A DNA stretch of 30,113 nucleotides. It comes from Mesotaenium endlicherianum. Taxonomy: Eukaryota > Streptophyta > Zygnematophyceae > Zygnematales > Mesotaeniaceae. Shown here one piece after another: positions 1 to 10,499 of this stretch; the first letter of the stretch is position 1; every line of letters begins with the position of its first letter. A program made the position numbers and the translations under genes. The notes beneath the pieces were generated by a model. That model did not search any database, was not told the DNA's origin, and worked only from the letters and a program-made list of their open reading frames with translations. The stretch covers positions 288,311 to 318,423 of the forward strand of contig WELA01011789.1 of assembly GCA_009602735.1 (NCBI GenBank), written 5' to 3'.

Positions 1-117
1 GGGGGGAGGAGAGAAAGGAAGGCGAGAGGAACTGAGGCGAGGGAGTGGGCAGGAAGGGAAAGAGGGAGGGTGCAGAACAGCCAAGGAAATAGAGGCGAGG
101 AGGAGAAGAGGGTCCTA
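1..117. repeat. Purine-rich low-complexity tract
   Basis: The first ~117 bases are almost entirely A and G on the + strand. Similar long one-strand purine tracts recur at 20600-20925, 21880-21950 and 23141-23340, so this is a habit of the genome. No coding signal is seen. Confidence 0.7.
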
Positions 118-136
118 AGCGAATGAAGGCACAGGG

Positions 137-205
137 TTGGTGCTTGTCGTGGTAATGGTACTGGTAGCAGTGGTAGTAGTGGTGGTAGTCAGTGGTAGTA
201 TGGGC
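137..205. repeat. GGT/AGT-type trinucleotide-rich stretch
   Basis: Imperfect trinucleotide repetition of TGG, TAG and TGT. The valine-rich reading frame through it is a by-product of the repeat and is not supported as a gene. Confidence 0.55.
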
Positions 206-296
206 CGCACACCCTCCCTCTATGCAAATCTTTGCTCCCCTAGACCCAGGCAACCCTGGGAGCTATGGCAGCATCCAAGCCTTCAGCAAGCGCAGC

Positions 297-405
297 TCTG
301 CCGCCCTACCACCCACCTCTTTGCCGCCCTGACATCTGCCGCCCTAGGTCTGCTGCCCTAGGTTCTGCCGCCCAATATGTCTGCCCCCCAGGCTCTGCCG
401 GCCCA
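297..405. repeat. ~15-bp degenerate tandem repeat (TCTGCCGCCCTAGG)
   Basis: About seven imperfect units built on TCTGCCGCCCTAGG follow each other with spacing of roughly 14-19 bases. The unit length is not a multiple of three throughout, so a peptide repeat is unlikely. Confidence 0.65.
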
Positions 406-679
406 GCAGGGCACGCCGAGGTGAGTGGGGCGGAGTTTGAGTGAGCAGGAAGACAGCAGATAGGGAAGTGAGGTCCTGATCTTGCCCCTACCCTCCCAGT
501 TGACTCCCAGGAGGGGTACGTGAAGAGGAGAAGAGAAAAGGCTCTGAAGGGATTTGCACGAGAGCTGGTGCCATCCTGAGATCACCTTTTACCCTGTACT
601 ACCCTCTTCTCTTGCTTTCATAGAGAAAAGGAAAGAAGCAACCGAACATTGACAGGTTGGCTGCATGTTCACTAGCGAC

Positions 680-747
680 CCACTTTGACAAGTTTGACCC
701 ACTTTGACCCACTTTGACCCACTTTTGACCCACTTTTGACCCACTTC
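680..747. repeat. 11-12-bp tandem repeat (TTTGACCCACT)
   Basis: Five to six near-perfect units of TTTGACCCACT(T) occur in a row. Unit length changes from 11 to 12 bases in the last units through an extra T. TGAC/GTCAA-rich sequence of similar flavour recurs at 26388-26420 inside a KTI12 intron. Confidence 0.8.
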
Positions 748-1277
748 AAACTAGTCCAGTGCACAGGCTAAGTCAACAGACCCACAGTCACCTCGAATAA
801 AATATAGAGCATAGAGGAGCCAAATCTTGGCCTCCTACCTGTTCCTGACTTGAGAATTCCTGACTAATTTCCGGCCCACACTTTCCAACATCGAGCCTTA
901 CCCAAAAGAAAGCGAGAGGTATACTGCTGTGGCTTCTCCTTGCATCAAACTGGACCTCATGTGTGGATACCCAAACAAGACATTTGTTCACTTCATATAC
1001 AGCTCGCATGAATGGGAAACAATAGCTCCTCTCAAGTTTCTTCCCCTTCAATGTCCCCCAATGCCTTCCTTTCTCCTCCTTTCTCTTCCCCTCTCTCCCC
1101 CTGCTTCCGATCCCTCCTATCCACCAGCAAGGAAGAGTAGGGGTGCAGAAGATGCAGCTAACCATACACGGTTGAGGCCCTTATCTGCAGCCATGATCAT
1201 GATGCGGAGCCTACTTACATCACCTTGTACATGTCCAATGTACATAAATGACAACATAGAAGGAGAGAGAGTCTCTG

Positions 1278-1500
1278 GTGTATGTGTGTGTGTATGTGTG
1301 TGTGTGTGTTCGCGCGCGCGTGCGTGCGTACATGTGTGTGTATATGTGGATATGAATGTACGGCGTGCATAAAAGTGCACTGTATGTAAAAGCGTGTATG
1401 TGTAAGAGTTTGTGTGTGGCTGAGTGAATGTACGGTGTTTGTGCAAACTGCATTTTGTGTGTGTGTGTGTGTGTGTGCGTGTGAGCGTGTGAGTGTGTGC
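1278..1500. repeat. TG/CG dinucleotide microsatellites
   Basis: Two (TG)n blocks lie at about 1278-1345 and 1455-1490, the first grading into GCGCGCGTGCGTGCG. Cys/Val and His/Thr reading frames here on both strands are repeat artefacts. Confidence 0.9.
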
Positions 1501-1537
1501 GGGCGTGGGAGTTCAAGTATGAGGGAGGGTCGCCTGC

Positions 1538-1694
1538 TCACTCCTCCATCCAGCGCGGGAGCTGGGGCGACCGGAACGTCGGGCGCAGCTCAAAGTTCTG
1601 CAGCGCCTCCGTGAGGCGCGCCTTCCCCGGCACCAGCGTCACCACAATGGCCGCCAGGCCATTCACAAAATTGATCGAGTAGTTAAACCCCTCC
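1538..1694 (-). CDS. C-terminal exon of an unidentified protein
   Basis: I recognise an exon but not the family. On the minus strand a clean 3' splice site (AATTACCAG) ends at 1695. It is followed by G plus 51 sense codons and a TGA stop at 1538-1540. The reading begins EGFNYSINFVNGLAAIVVTL, continues through VPGKARLTEAL and RPTFRSPQ, and ends LPRWMEE. Codons are GC-rich at third positions, unlike the surrounding microsatellite DNA. A hydrophobic stretch (NGLAAIVVTLV) could be a membrane segment or a buried helix. Upstream exons should lie at higher coordinates, but none could be assigned between 1700 and 5300. They may be in AGC-rich sequence or too short to see. Confidence that this is coding is fairly high. 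Identity is unknown. Confidence 0.62.
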
Positions 1695-1734
1695 CTGGTA
1701 ATTGTCTTCACCGACCTGCATCGCCATCGTCGTC

Positions 1735-1960
1735 ATCATCGTCGTCAGCAGGAGCAGCAGCAGCAGCAGTGGCATCAGCGGCAAGAATGAGATGAACAGC
1801 AGCAGCAGCGGCAGCAAACGACGCAGCATAATTAGCAGGAAGCGAGAGAAGCAGTAGCGGGACGACCAGGAGAAGAAGTGGCATTAGCAGCAGAGTAGCA
1901 GCAGTAGCATGGCCAGCAGCAGAAGCAGAAGCAGAAGCAGAAGCATGAGCACCAGCAGGA
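1735..1960. repeat. AGC/CAG-rich imperfect trinucleotide and hexanucleotide repeat
   Basis: Interrupted AGC triplets run across this stretch, including a short AGAAGC hexanucleotide array near 1918-1945. It lies just upstream, in minus-strand sense, of the exon at 1538-1694 and so is probably intronic. The Ala/Ser-rich minus-strand frame through it has no sign of being protein coding. Confidence 0.75.
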
Positions 1961-4529
1961 GCGGTCATAAAGGGAGGAGACGGGGAGTGGAAGCCAGTTG
2001 AGGAACCAGGGGAGCAAAAAAAGGCACCAGAAGAGTCCGAGGAGCCATGTGGGTCACGTGGGCCAGGCCATGACCGTTTGCTGAAATAATTCATGCCTAC
2101 GTCATATCTGGTAGTCATCTTGGATCAACTTGAGTTGGCATAAAAAGGATAGCTTATGAAGTAAATGACTGTGTGAGCTATGGGTGATATATGTACGTGC
2201 CTGGCAGGTCCTGTCCACTCAAAGACGGGCAGGATCCTTTACTACCCAATTACACAAACCTTCTGAGGAACCTTTTGAGGAAGTGGAACACACGAGCCAT
2301 GATCCGAATGCTCTAAGTGCTGAAGTATTAAGACTGCCATGGATGTGGCTACGAGCCATAGTCATGAAAAGGTCGTCACTGAGGTCATGCATCTGCAGCT
2401 TCTAGTGCAACTACCAACTCCCCCCACTTAATGCGACAACAGAAGCACGACGAAGATGCACTATAGAGCATCCCCGCCTTTGATGGTCCCCTCTTTCTCT
2501 CGACTTTTTCTCATCAAACATAGGTGTTATTATTGCCGACCTTTCAAAATCAGTGCCTGAACCAATCAGTGCCCGAACCAATCAAAGGAGTTGCTGACGA
2601 CAAGGCATCACTATTGCATGGCAGGACGCTCAAGCCAGTCCAGCCTCCAGCTCTTGCTGACTTAGACAAGGAAAGAGGGGATACCTCCTAGTAACCACGA
2701 CTAAAGTGCAGCACCACACCACCACACCTATGGCCTTTCTGCCGCCTGCCCCCTGGCCCCTGCTCGACTTTTAGCGTAATCAGCTCCTACACCAGACTCC
2801 CATTCTTCAGGTCCCTTTCAGAAAGCATTCAGGTTCATCCAGTCCAGATGCCTGACGAAGTATGAGGAACACATGAGTTGTGTCTGCTTCCTGGACTAGT
2901 CATGTGGGAGTTTAGGGTAAAGTGCGTTGAGAAGCTTTCTCGTGTACGTACTCTTTTGCCACACCAACCGCATTGTCAACAACGCGCTGCATGCTGAGCC
3001 TTCTCCTCAGAAGCTACACCTGTCCGCCCCAAACTCGAGAGAACTTTGGATGCACCCCTAGCCAGAGTCAACACCAATCCACTTCACAAATTGTACTCCC
3101 GGACTCTTTCTTTTTGACGAATCAACCTCACAGAGCGGTACCTGGTTACAGCACAGTCTCGCTTCAAAAATCTGTCATTCTCAGCTCTTGAGAATCACAT
3201 GAACATACTTAGAGGTTGTGATCCCACTAAGGAAAATTGCCACTTCGTGTGCCTAACCCGTCTCGGAAATGTTCCCAGGAACCCGTTTGTACACCTGAGA
3301 CAAAACTACGTTCATGTTCCCCAGCAAGCTATCCAGCCGTCTGTGGCAGCTTCCTCGAGTTACAACATATCGTATGCCTTCTGCGTCACCTTTAGTGCTT
3401 CTAAACAGCAGATTTATCGCACAAGTAACTCCCTCGACTTGTAGGCTACTTCAAGAAAAGCGGTTTCTAATCCTTTCAAAAAGCTCAAGCGCATAACATT
3501 ACACCGTGCATACTATTTATTGAGGTTGCAAGGAAAAGAGCATTCTGGACAACGATAAACGCAAAGCATAATAAGTTGCTGCTGATCAACGTTTCCCACA
3601 GAGAGCTCTCTCAACTGAACATATCAGGGGGTACCACCCGAGTGCAAACCTTGCTTGTGAGCACCAGGTTCTCTGAAGGATACTAGACAACACTAGACTC
3701 CCCTTCCAGTGCCACGTGGTTCTCAATAGATGATGCTTCCTTATGGAAGACTTCGCTCGTGATCATGTGGTGCAATCGGACGAAAACTCCTGTCCCGACA
3801 CATCCTGAAAAGTTCGGTAAATATGGAGGAATTTAGTTTGAATACATTATTTTCCATTGCTTCAAACTTTTAGGCTTATCGAAATCAGATGTGACAAGAT
3901 CGAAGGCACGCTGCAGCAGACTCGAGGAAGCAACATGGAGCTTCATGTGTATACGTGTCCTCCGGTATTGACGAGACGACGTGTTACTTGTGGCTAACCA
4001 CTGCCCTCCGCAGCACTGGCACTGCTCACGTATGTCGCAACTGAGTCGTAGAATGTAGGATTTGGCTGAGAGCCGGTGTCACAATCAGTCGCAACTGAAA
4101 TTTCTTGCCAGAGCATGCGTGCACGAGGGTGGCTAAAGGGTGGCTTGAGGGGTTAAACCAGGTTAGAACCAGTTAGAACTTAGCGAGCGACGCAGCGTGT
4201 GGATATATACCTCTCAGGACAGGCCAACCGTCAATGAAGCGTGGGGCTCGGCTCAAGCGGGAAAAAACAGAAGGTGAGTTGCAGGAAACCTAGGCACCCC
4301 TCTAAAAGGCGTACTTGAAACAAGGAAGAATGAAAGGGAGGAACAAAGTTTTAGACTCTACATGTACTTTGCGAATCTGAGGAAAGAAACTGAAAAAGAA
4401 ATGGTGCAGCTAGGACTTGCATGTAATGCTAAAAGACGATAACCTGTACATCTCTAACACCAGCTTGATGATATTAATTGTCTAATTCTAAAAAAATATA
4501 AATCCATATACCATTCTCCTGTTAGTAAG
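1961..4529. other. No gene recognised
   Basis: Mixed-composition sequence with only short, unconvincing reading frames. The only structure noted is a 16-bp direct repeat pair (CAGTGCCYGAACCAAT) at 2551-2566 and 2567-2582. Exons of the gene ending at 1538 may be hidden here, but none met my splice-plus-frame standard. Confidence 0.5.
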
Positions 4530-4599
4530 CCCGATGGTGCTCGGCCATTATAAACCTACATATTATTATTTATAATCCCGAAGGGGCTCGGCCATATAT
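4530..4599. repeat. Direct repeat pair, 47-bp spacing
   Basis: The motif CCCGANGGNGCTCGGCCAT occurs at 4530 and again at 4577, in otherwise AT-rich DNA. Two copies only; function unknown. Confidence 0.6.
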
Positions 4600-5069
4600 A
4601 TCCAAATTAACGCCATCGTTATAGACCCATGCAAGTGTTCAAAAATATGTGGGAGAATGGTCGATTTTAGAAGGGAGTCTTCAGAGTAACACGGGGCGAT
4701 GTCTCAAGGCCTGAGCGCACGATGCACATCCAGGCCATCTGAGCTGATATGAAGTTTTGAGCTTTCAAACATTTAGGTACCTGCACCGTAGAACTTTGTA
4801 ACAAAAGATACAAAGCAACAGACACGTTATTTCTATGTACATACATATGCATACATATACAAGCGTCCAAGTCACGGGCCTTGGGCTTGCGTCAATGGCC
4901 AGGCCCCTAAACAAAACACTTCTCTTCTGCCTTCGCCCCCCCAACTTCCAAGCGAGAGGCTACTATAATATACATGTCACTGGCGTGAAAGCTGTCCATG
5001 AGAACAATGCACCTTGTAGAGCGTGAGTGAGGGCTCTCCACTTCTTGGTCCTACACATGCGGTGGCTTT

Positions 5070-5406
5070 ACAGCTGAGGTCTAGGACAAGGGCCCAAAGT
5101 GCGCGATTGCTTGCACAGTCAAATCTGTATGCGCAGGCCCCTAAAAAGCCTGGCTTTCACGGGACAGGCCCCAAAAGATGCAACCTTTTCTTTTTTTATA
5201 CCTATACCAGTTCCTAGAGCCCAACCTTCACAAACGGCGCAATCGCTTACGGTACCCAAAGTCTCTAGAACCCAGCCTTGGGGGGCGGGCCCATCCCAGG
5301 GTGCACGCGCACGCTGACTTCAGGTTCCTGAGCTTAGCCCTAGAGCCCGGCCTTTGCGGGGCGGGCCCCATAGGGTGCGACCGCTTGTTCTTTGATCCTG
5401 TAGCGC
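5070..5406. repeat. Degenerate ~50-75-bp tandem repeat overlapping the zinc-ribbon gene 3' end
   Basis: Units starting CTAGAGCCC / CTAGAACCC / CCCTAAAAAGCC are seen at about 5138, 5214, 5265 and 5340, with a more decayed one near 5070. The shared core is CTAGAGCCCGGCCTT, then GGGGCGGGCCC, then GGTGCGACCGCTTG. The unit at 5340-5406 is itself the 3' end of the zinc-ribbon coding sequence, so the stop codon and the last ~14 codons are part of the repeat family. Confidence 0.55.
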
Positions 5407-8189
5407 GACACCCTCGGAGTGTATTGGCTGGGCCCAAACCCGCACTGGCCGTGACCGCCCGCGGCAGATGGGCCGTCGAGGCACAGGTAGCCAATCTTGG
5501 CAGAACAGCTGGCGCACCGCAGGAGCGTGCGCGTGCGCGAGATCCCCCAGGAGTTGCGGTTGTCCCAAAAGGGGCCGCATGTCGTCGTCTCCTCCTGCCG
5601 CAGCCGCGACTCGTCGGCGCGCGCAAAAGAGAGGCTCTTGCGGTTGCCGCCCTGGAAGTGCATGCCAGGTGGCCACAGGTAGCGCGTGCTCAGCCCTAGC
5701 GGCCCCTGGCACGCCTTGCAGCTGCCAGGTGTTTCACCCACAAGACAAAAAAAAGGAAACAAAAGAAACAAGGAACCAGCAAAATCAGAGAGAGAGAGAG
5801 AGAGCACATGAAGCAATTTTACCAGGAAAACCTCTGGAGCTTCTCCCACATATCGTAGAAACATTGATTTGACTACAGACAAAAGCTGCAGGCATTAGGT
5901 TGACACGCGTGAGGGCACGGCTGAGACTAATCTGGCCGGTCGTGGTCAGCAAAAGTCAGGCGGGGTCTGGGAGGGTCCAAGCAGGTCAACCGTGGTCAAA
6001 GCTCAAGCGCCACATAATATGAATGCAGGAGATTGAGTCACATGGAAGTCTCCATCCCTCACACAACGAGGTCAGACTTCATACTAGCCAGACCAGCAAT
6101 AAGAGAGCAAACACTTCTGATCCGTGGACACGGAGGGCACAAACTGCGAGCTCCGAGGAGCAATCTGTCGTCTCTCAAAAAAGCTCTTCTATTCCAAGAC
6201 ATTAACGGCAAGAGTAGGAAGCGCGAGAGAGGGGAGGTCAAAAGCAAGCCCCAAGCAAGCATTCCCAATTCCATGAGGAGGAGGAGGAGGAGGAGGAGGA
6301 AGAACGACTTCAAGACTGCAGGAAGTCAAGGAGAGAGGGACGCAAACCCCACCAAGCAATGCCACTCCAAGGATGAGGAGGGGCACAACACACAGGCGTG
6401 AGGCTCCGGGAGGTGAAGGAGAGAGAAGGCCAGCAGAAGCACTTGGTGAGTGTCTAATTCAGCAATATCCTCAGCTAGAGTTTCCGCAGCAGGCCATACA
6501 TGATCACAGCTAACCCTTCCACAGCAGGCATGCTGATGTCATCCAGGTCACGAATGACCTCAGCTAGGCTTTCTGCAGCAAGCGTGCTCTTGTAATCGGG
6601 GCCATGAAGGATCCACCGGGCTGAGGTTTTCCGCAGCAGGCCTGCTGATATCATCGGGGCCATGAAGGGCCCACAAGGCTAGCGTTCCTACAGGGGGTGT
6701 GCTATGGTCACTGGTGCCCTTTGTGACCTCTAGTCATCGGGGCCATAAAAAATGGCACCCACGGCTGGCCCACCCTCAGGCATGGGGTGAGGCACATGAG
6801 GCACATGCGCCAGAGTGGCCAAAAGGGATCACGCGGCTTCCTGAGGTTGAATGGACTCAGCTAAGACATGTCCTCGAGTGAAGAATGCCAGAAACGTGAG
6901 CCAGAGGCGACCAGGACAAGCAAAAGGGCGACTGCATGCTACTGATAGCAATTAGCAACTGACTATAGTTAGTGATTTGGTCGGAACACACGCACCCACG
7001 AGAACTTGGAGTGTGAGATGAGCACAAAAGAGCAGTCAGGGCTGCAGGGCCAAAAGTTGGAAGTTAGGCTTCCAAAAATCAGAAGACAGGAAGAGATCCG
7101 CTGCAATAGCCTACATTCCCATGAGCCACAGCGTCTGCTGTGCGCCCGCCCGCCTCCCTCCCTCCCACCCTCCCGTCCTCCTGCCCACCCGCCCTCCGGC
7201 CTTCCCTCCCGCCCTCCCTCCCGTCCTTCCCCCTTTACTCCCTTTCGACCTGTCTGTCCATCCTCTCTCTCCCACTAGTTCACATCCTCTCTCTCCCTGT
7301 CTCGCTTCTTGCTGCCACCTGTCGCTATTTTATTCTGTGAGGACCCTTCAGGAGGAGGAGGTTCGCTCAAGCACACCTCTCTATCTTGCCAAGAATAAGA
7401 AAGCCGGGACTCTCCTCGCTTTTTCCACTGAACTCAACCGCAGTGCAAGTGGTGCACCTAACAGTGCCTTGGAAAAACATTTAAGATGTGAGTTCAGACT
7501 GTACATGTTGAAAACAACAGCCAGTTCCTGTCACAGGCACCGAAGGACCTTGAGCAATCGAGATGAATGTGCTTGCCTCCTAGTAATTACAATGAGGATG
7601 GCAGCAGGGTGGGTGGGTGGTTGGGGGAGGGGGGGGCTACGATGTAGGGAAAGTAGCCTCTGTAGTCGAAACAGCTGACCATCCACATCTTCAGCATATG
7701 TTCCTTCAGCATGCATACCTACTTCGTGAAAGTAGACTGCGCGTGGGATTATAAAATGACAACGACCACATTTCTGGAAAATGATACCCTCCCCTCGCCC
7801 CAAAAAACAAACTATTGCTATTTCCAAGCTACAGGTGAACTACCCGTAGACTTCTTACATGTACACATCTCTGGCTTTGCTATTACTTATGCAACTTTTT
7901 GCCAGCCCGCAACATGGCAACAGAGCCATGTTGATACTAGTCATGTTTGAACTAAGATTGGCAACACTTCAAGCTGCAACATAAGTGACCTATGAGGAAA
8001 TTCTGAGTACGAGAAAATCGCATCGTACATTCACCTCTGCCCAAGCACCGGCAAAGAAGTGACGTACCAGTAGAGAACTTCAATGAAGTCTCCTTCAGAG
8101 AGGGTCACAGGCTGTTTCCCGTCACTTACGCCTGGCTTATACTCATCCAAGCCCTGTTGTTGCTCGTGTTTCAAATCATCTGCCCCCAT
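5340..8189 (-). CDS. Two-CxxC zinc-ribbon protein, At4g08330-like
   Basis: Two-exon gene, 167 codons. Exon 1 is 8068-8189 (ATG at 8187-8189 in AAGCCATGG context, donor TG|GTACGT). Exon 2 is 5340-5721 (acceptor ACCTGGCAG after a T-rich tract, stop TAG at 5340-5342). The intron, 5722-8067, splits a Cys codon after its second base and the frame closes exactly. Visible features are Cys42-x2-Cys45, a middle segment with SFARADESRL and NSWGISRTRTLLRC, then Cys110-x2-Cys113 followed by AKIGYL. Two cysteine pairs about 65 residues apart suggest one zinc-ribbon of the Yippee/CULT general type. The order and the SxDExR...SWGxxRxRTxLxCxxC...IG pattern resemble, from memory, the uncharacterised plant protein At4g08330. 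No convincing transit peptide is seen. The C-terminal tail AVAPYGARPAKAGL lies in a tandem repeat and may be a late addition. Function is unknown; zinc binding is inferred. Confidence 0.75.
5787..5805. repeat. AG dinucleotide microsatellite
   Basis: A run of about nine AG units inside the zinc-ribbon gene intron, repeated at 12239-12257 in the duplicate. Confidence 0.9.
6274..6302. repeat. AGG trinucleotide microsatellite
   Basis: Eight to nine AGG units inside the zinc-ribbon gene intron, identical in length in the second copy at 12726-12754. Equal length at a mutable locus also argues that the duplication is not old. Confidence 0.9.
6470..6730. repeat. ~58-bp tandem minisatellite
   Basis: Units begin near 6505, 6559, 6617 and 6675, with a truncated first unit at 6470. 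The core is CTCAGCTAGG, TTTCYGCAGCAGGC, TGCTGATATCATC and GGGGCCATGAAGG. The array lies inside the intron of the zinc-ribbon gene and appears again at 12922-13182. Confidence 0.8.
7141..7300. repeat. Pyrimidine-rich CCCTCC tract
   Basis: Almost pure C and T on the + strand with repeated CCTCC, CCCGCC and CCCTCC words, grading into CTCTCTC. It is inside the zinc-ribbon gene intron (G-rich on the transcribed sense strand). Proline-rich + strand frames here are composition artefacts. Copy 2 is at 13593-13752. Confidence 0.8.
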
Positions 8190-8262
8190 GGCTTCTTAGG
8201 CTTTAACCTGAAAACTGTGGACAATTACCGTGTCCCCGAAGGAACTTAGCCAGGATCGTTGC

Positions 8263-8300
8263 AATATTATATAGCCCCAAGATGCTGCAATATTACCCGC
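8263..8300 (-). promoter_or_regulatory. Candidate core promoter of the zinc-ribbon gene
   Basis: On the minus strand CTATATAATA (8265-8274) lies about 76 bases upstream of the exon 1 ATG, a normal position for a TATA box. The word TGCAATATTA occurs twice, near 8260 and 8287. Inferred from position and sequence only. The same elements recur near 14715-14752. Confidence 0.4.
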
Positions 8301-9290
8301 GCTCTATGCCAAACCTGATCGTATACAACCTTTCCCCGTAGCTTTAGCCAGGTCAACAATGAGTATTCGAGGCAGCCCGATGAAGACGAGGCCTTTACTT
8401 TTCATATATTGTATGGAATAAAAGTAACTTGACATTGACAAGAAAGCGAAGTGCAGCGCACATAAGACACTTAGCTGAGGACCATTGCACACAACATGAG
8501 AATCAACGACGAGGGTGCAATGTGCAGATCTAGGAAGGTTCTCGGCTGAAACTCCACGAAGTTTTCATCACGTATTGTGAGGCACGTAAGATGCGTTTTA
8601 TGGTCAAGTCAAGTTTCTGGCAAACACACCACGGTATACACTGGCCCACACGGTTGCTTGAGTCGGCGTATAGTTTTGACGTCATCGTACAAGTGGAGTC
8701 TGATCAGAATAGAATTTACAGCCCGGTCCCATTGAGCAAAAAATGCATTCCCAGAACTTGCACCCGCACCTTGATGTTTCCACACTGTGTCTACTCGTGT
8801 ACAGAGGATTGTTCATTCGTCGACAAAAATATCTTGTTTATTTACCCAGATCGTCAAATCCACATTGTTTTGCCGTTATGCACACCGCTCTGTTGCCCAA
8901 ATAGCCCCCCCGCTCTCGTTTTTGCCTCCAGGTACTCAGGATAGGAGTATTTTTGAAGACCAGTCTTCACTACTTCAAATTATGCACCTTCCGTGAATTA
9001 CGTCAAATCCATGGCTCTCATTGGTTGTTTTTACATTCTAACGAGATAAGCATTCGCACATCTGTTTTAACATATTCGGAGATCACAACGCTGAGTGGCG
9101 ATCAGAGGAAGCGGTCTATTGAAGGAGGTGAAAGGGGGTTCACCCAGGTTCACCTGAAAATCTATTTCACCTCGAGCTTGCTGACGCTGATCCGACGAGG
9201 CCTACGAATTCTGGGTATTTTTGATCCCGTTTTTGCAGCCAACAATTGCTCAATGGGACCGGGCTGGTAGGCGTTGGTAACTCTTATCCG
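8301..9290. other. No gene recognised; upstream of the zinc-ribbon gene
   Basis: The + strand frame at 8591-8944 has no family resemblance, codon bias or splice context. An inverted pair, GAGGTGAAA at 9125-9133 and TTTCACCTC at 9165-9173, marks the end of this stretch. Confidence 0.5.
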
Positions 9291-9299
9291 GGTGAAATT

Positions 9300-10490
9300 T
9301 AGGCGTACTAGTGACGTGTGGTTTGGGGCAAGTTCCGGGTAGTATTTCGACGTACCAGTTATGTGTGGTTTGGGTCAAGTTTTTCGCGTACCAGGAGACT
9401 CTGTTCTGGATAAAATCTAGGCGTACCGGCGGTCGCTGGTCCTGGTAGAATTTAGGTGTACCGGTGAAGTGTAGTTTTGGGACAAGCTTTCGACGTACCA
9501 GTGTACTCCATGGCCTATAGGCTGTGTGGAGTTTTCGACGTACCGGTGTTTGGTTCCTGCCGTGCGTACTAGTTTTTTTCTGGGTATGGGTCCAGGTTTG
9601 GCATTCCGATATTATTTGGTCCGGAGCGGGTTTTGGCTCACTTGTGATGATGTTGTTTCCGGCCCGAGTTTTGACGTACCAGTGTAGTTTGGTTCGGGTA
9701 AAGTTTTTCGGCCTAGCGCTGGCGATACTAGTGTTGTTTGCTCCGGATTGGATTTTTTTGGCGTACCAGTCTTATTGGTCCTGCTAGGTTGAGTTTTTGG
9801 CGTACCGGGGATGTCTTGGTCTGGTCGAGTCAACTCGAGTTTTAGCGTACCACATTGAGTCGTTCGGTTCCGGCTAGCACCGTCGGTGAAGGTCCAAATT
9901 TAGGGCGTATCGGTGACACTTGCTTCGGGTACATTTTTTGCGAACCAGTGATGCTTGGTTCCGGTTTGAGCGAATAGGATATCAGTACCATTGAATTCGG
10001 GTTGAGTAACCTCGAGTCAGGTCGAGATTTGGATTTTTGATAAATTTATGTTTTTGGTGTTCCACTTCTTTTTAGTTCTGGCAGATTTTGGCGTACCATG
10101 CACTTCTCTTTGGCTCGGATTGAGTTTCTGCGTATATACCATCTGTGTCGGGTCGAGTTTTTGCCGTACCACTTCTTTCGGGAGCGGGTGTGGCTTTTGG
10201 CGTACCACTTTTATGCTAGTTTACGTACCACTCTTTCTAGGTCGGGAGTCTTTTTCTGTACACTGCATTATTCATAACGTGCCATTCATGTCTTTTGGCG
10301 TAACATTAACTTTTGCATCGGGTCGTAAGTCTTGGCTTTCCCCTTTCCTTTTTGCTTCGGGTTAAATTTTGTCGGGTCACCTCATTTGGCGTGCAATTTC
10401 TTTACCTGTCGCGTCAAGCTTAGGTTGAGCTTTTGGCGTACCACGTACAGCTGTCTGGATGAGGACTTGGTGTGATACCACATATTCTTA
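9300..10490 (+). repeat. Degenerate ~35-bp tandem repeat field (GGCGTACCA family), block 1
   Basis: The word GGCGTACCA or a close variant (GACGTACCA, GCGTACCGG) recurs. The TAC core starts are spaced 47, 36, 35, 35, 37, 45 and 26 bases in the first 260 bases, so the basic period is about 35. A second conserved element, TTCGGGTCGAGTTTTT or variants, sits between them. Frames are broken throughout, so this is not a protein repeat. Confidence 0.85.
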
Positions 10491-10499
10491 AGTTGAGTC

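Noticed and set aside
1117..1541. His/Thr-rich and Cys/Val-rich frames on both strands
   Set aside because: All arise from TG/CA microsatellites.
1708..2118. Minus-strand Ala/Ser/Leu-rich frame
   Set aside because: Produced by the AGC repeat; no domain and no continuity with the exon at 1538-1694.
6033..6401. 122-codon + strand frame (and copy at 12485-12853)
   Set aside because: Antisense to the zinc-ribbon intron and contains an (AGG)n run; no resemblance to known families.
7121..7678. 185-codon proline-rich + strand frame (and its copy at 13573-14130)
   Set aside because: Driven by a CCCTCC tract inside the intron of a minus-strand gene; no motif beyond composition.
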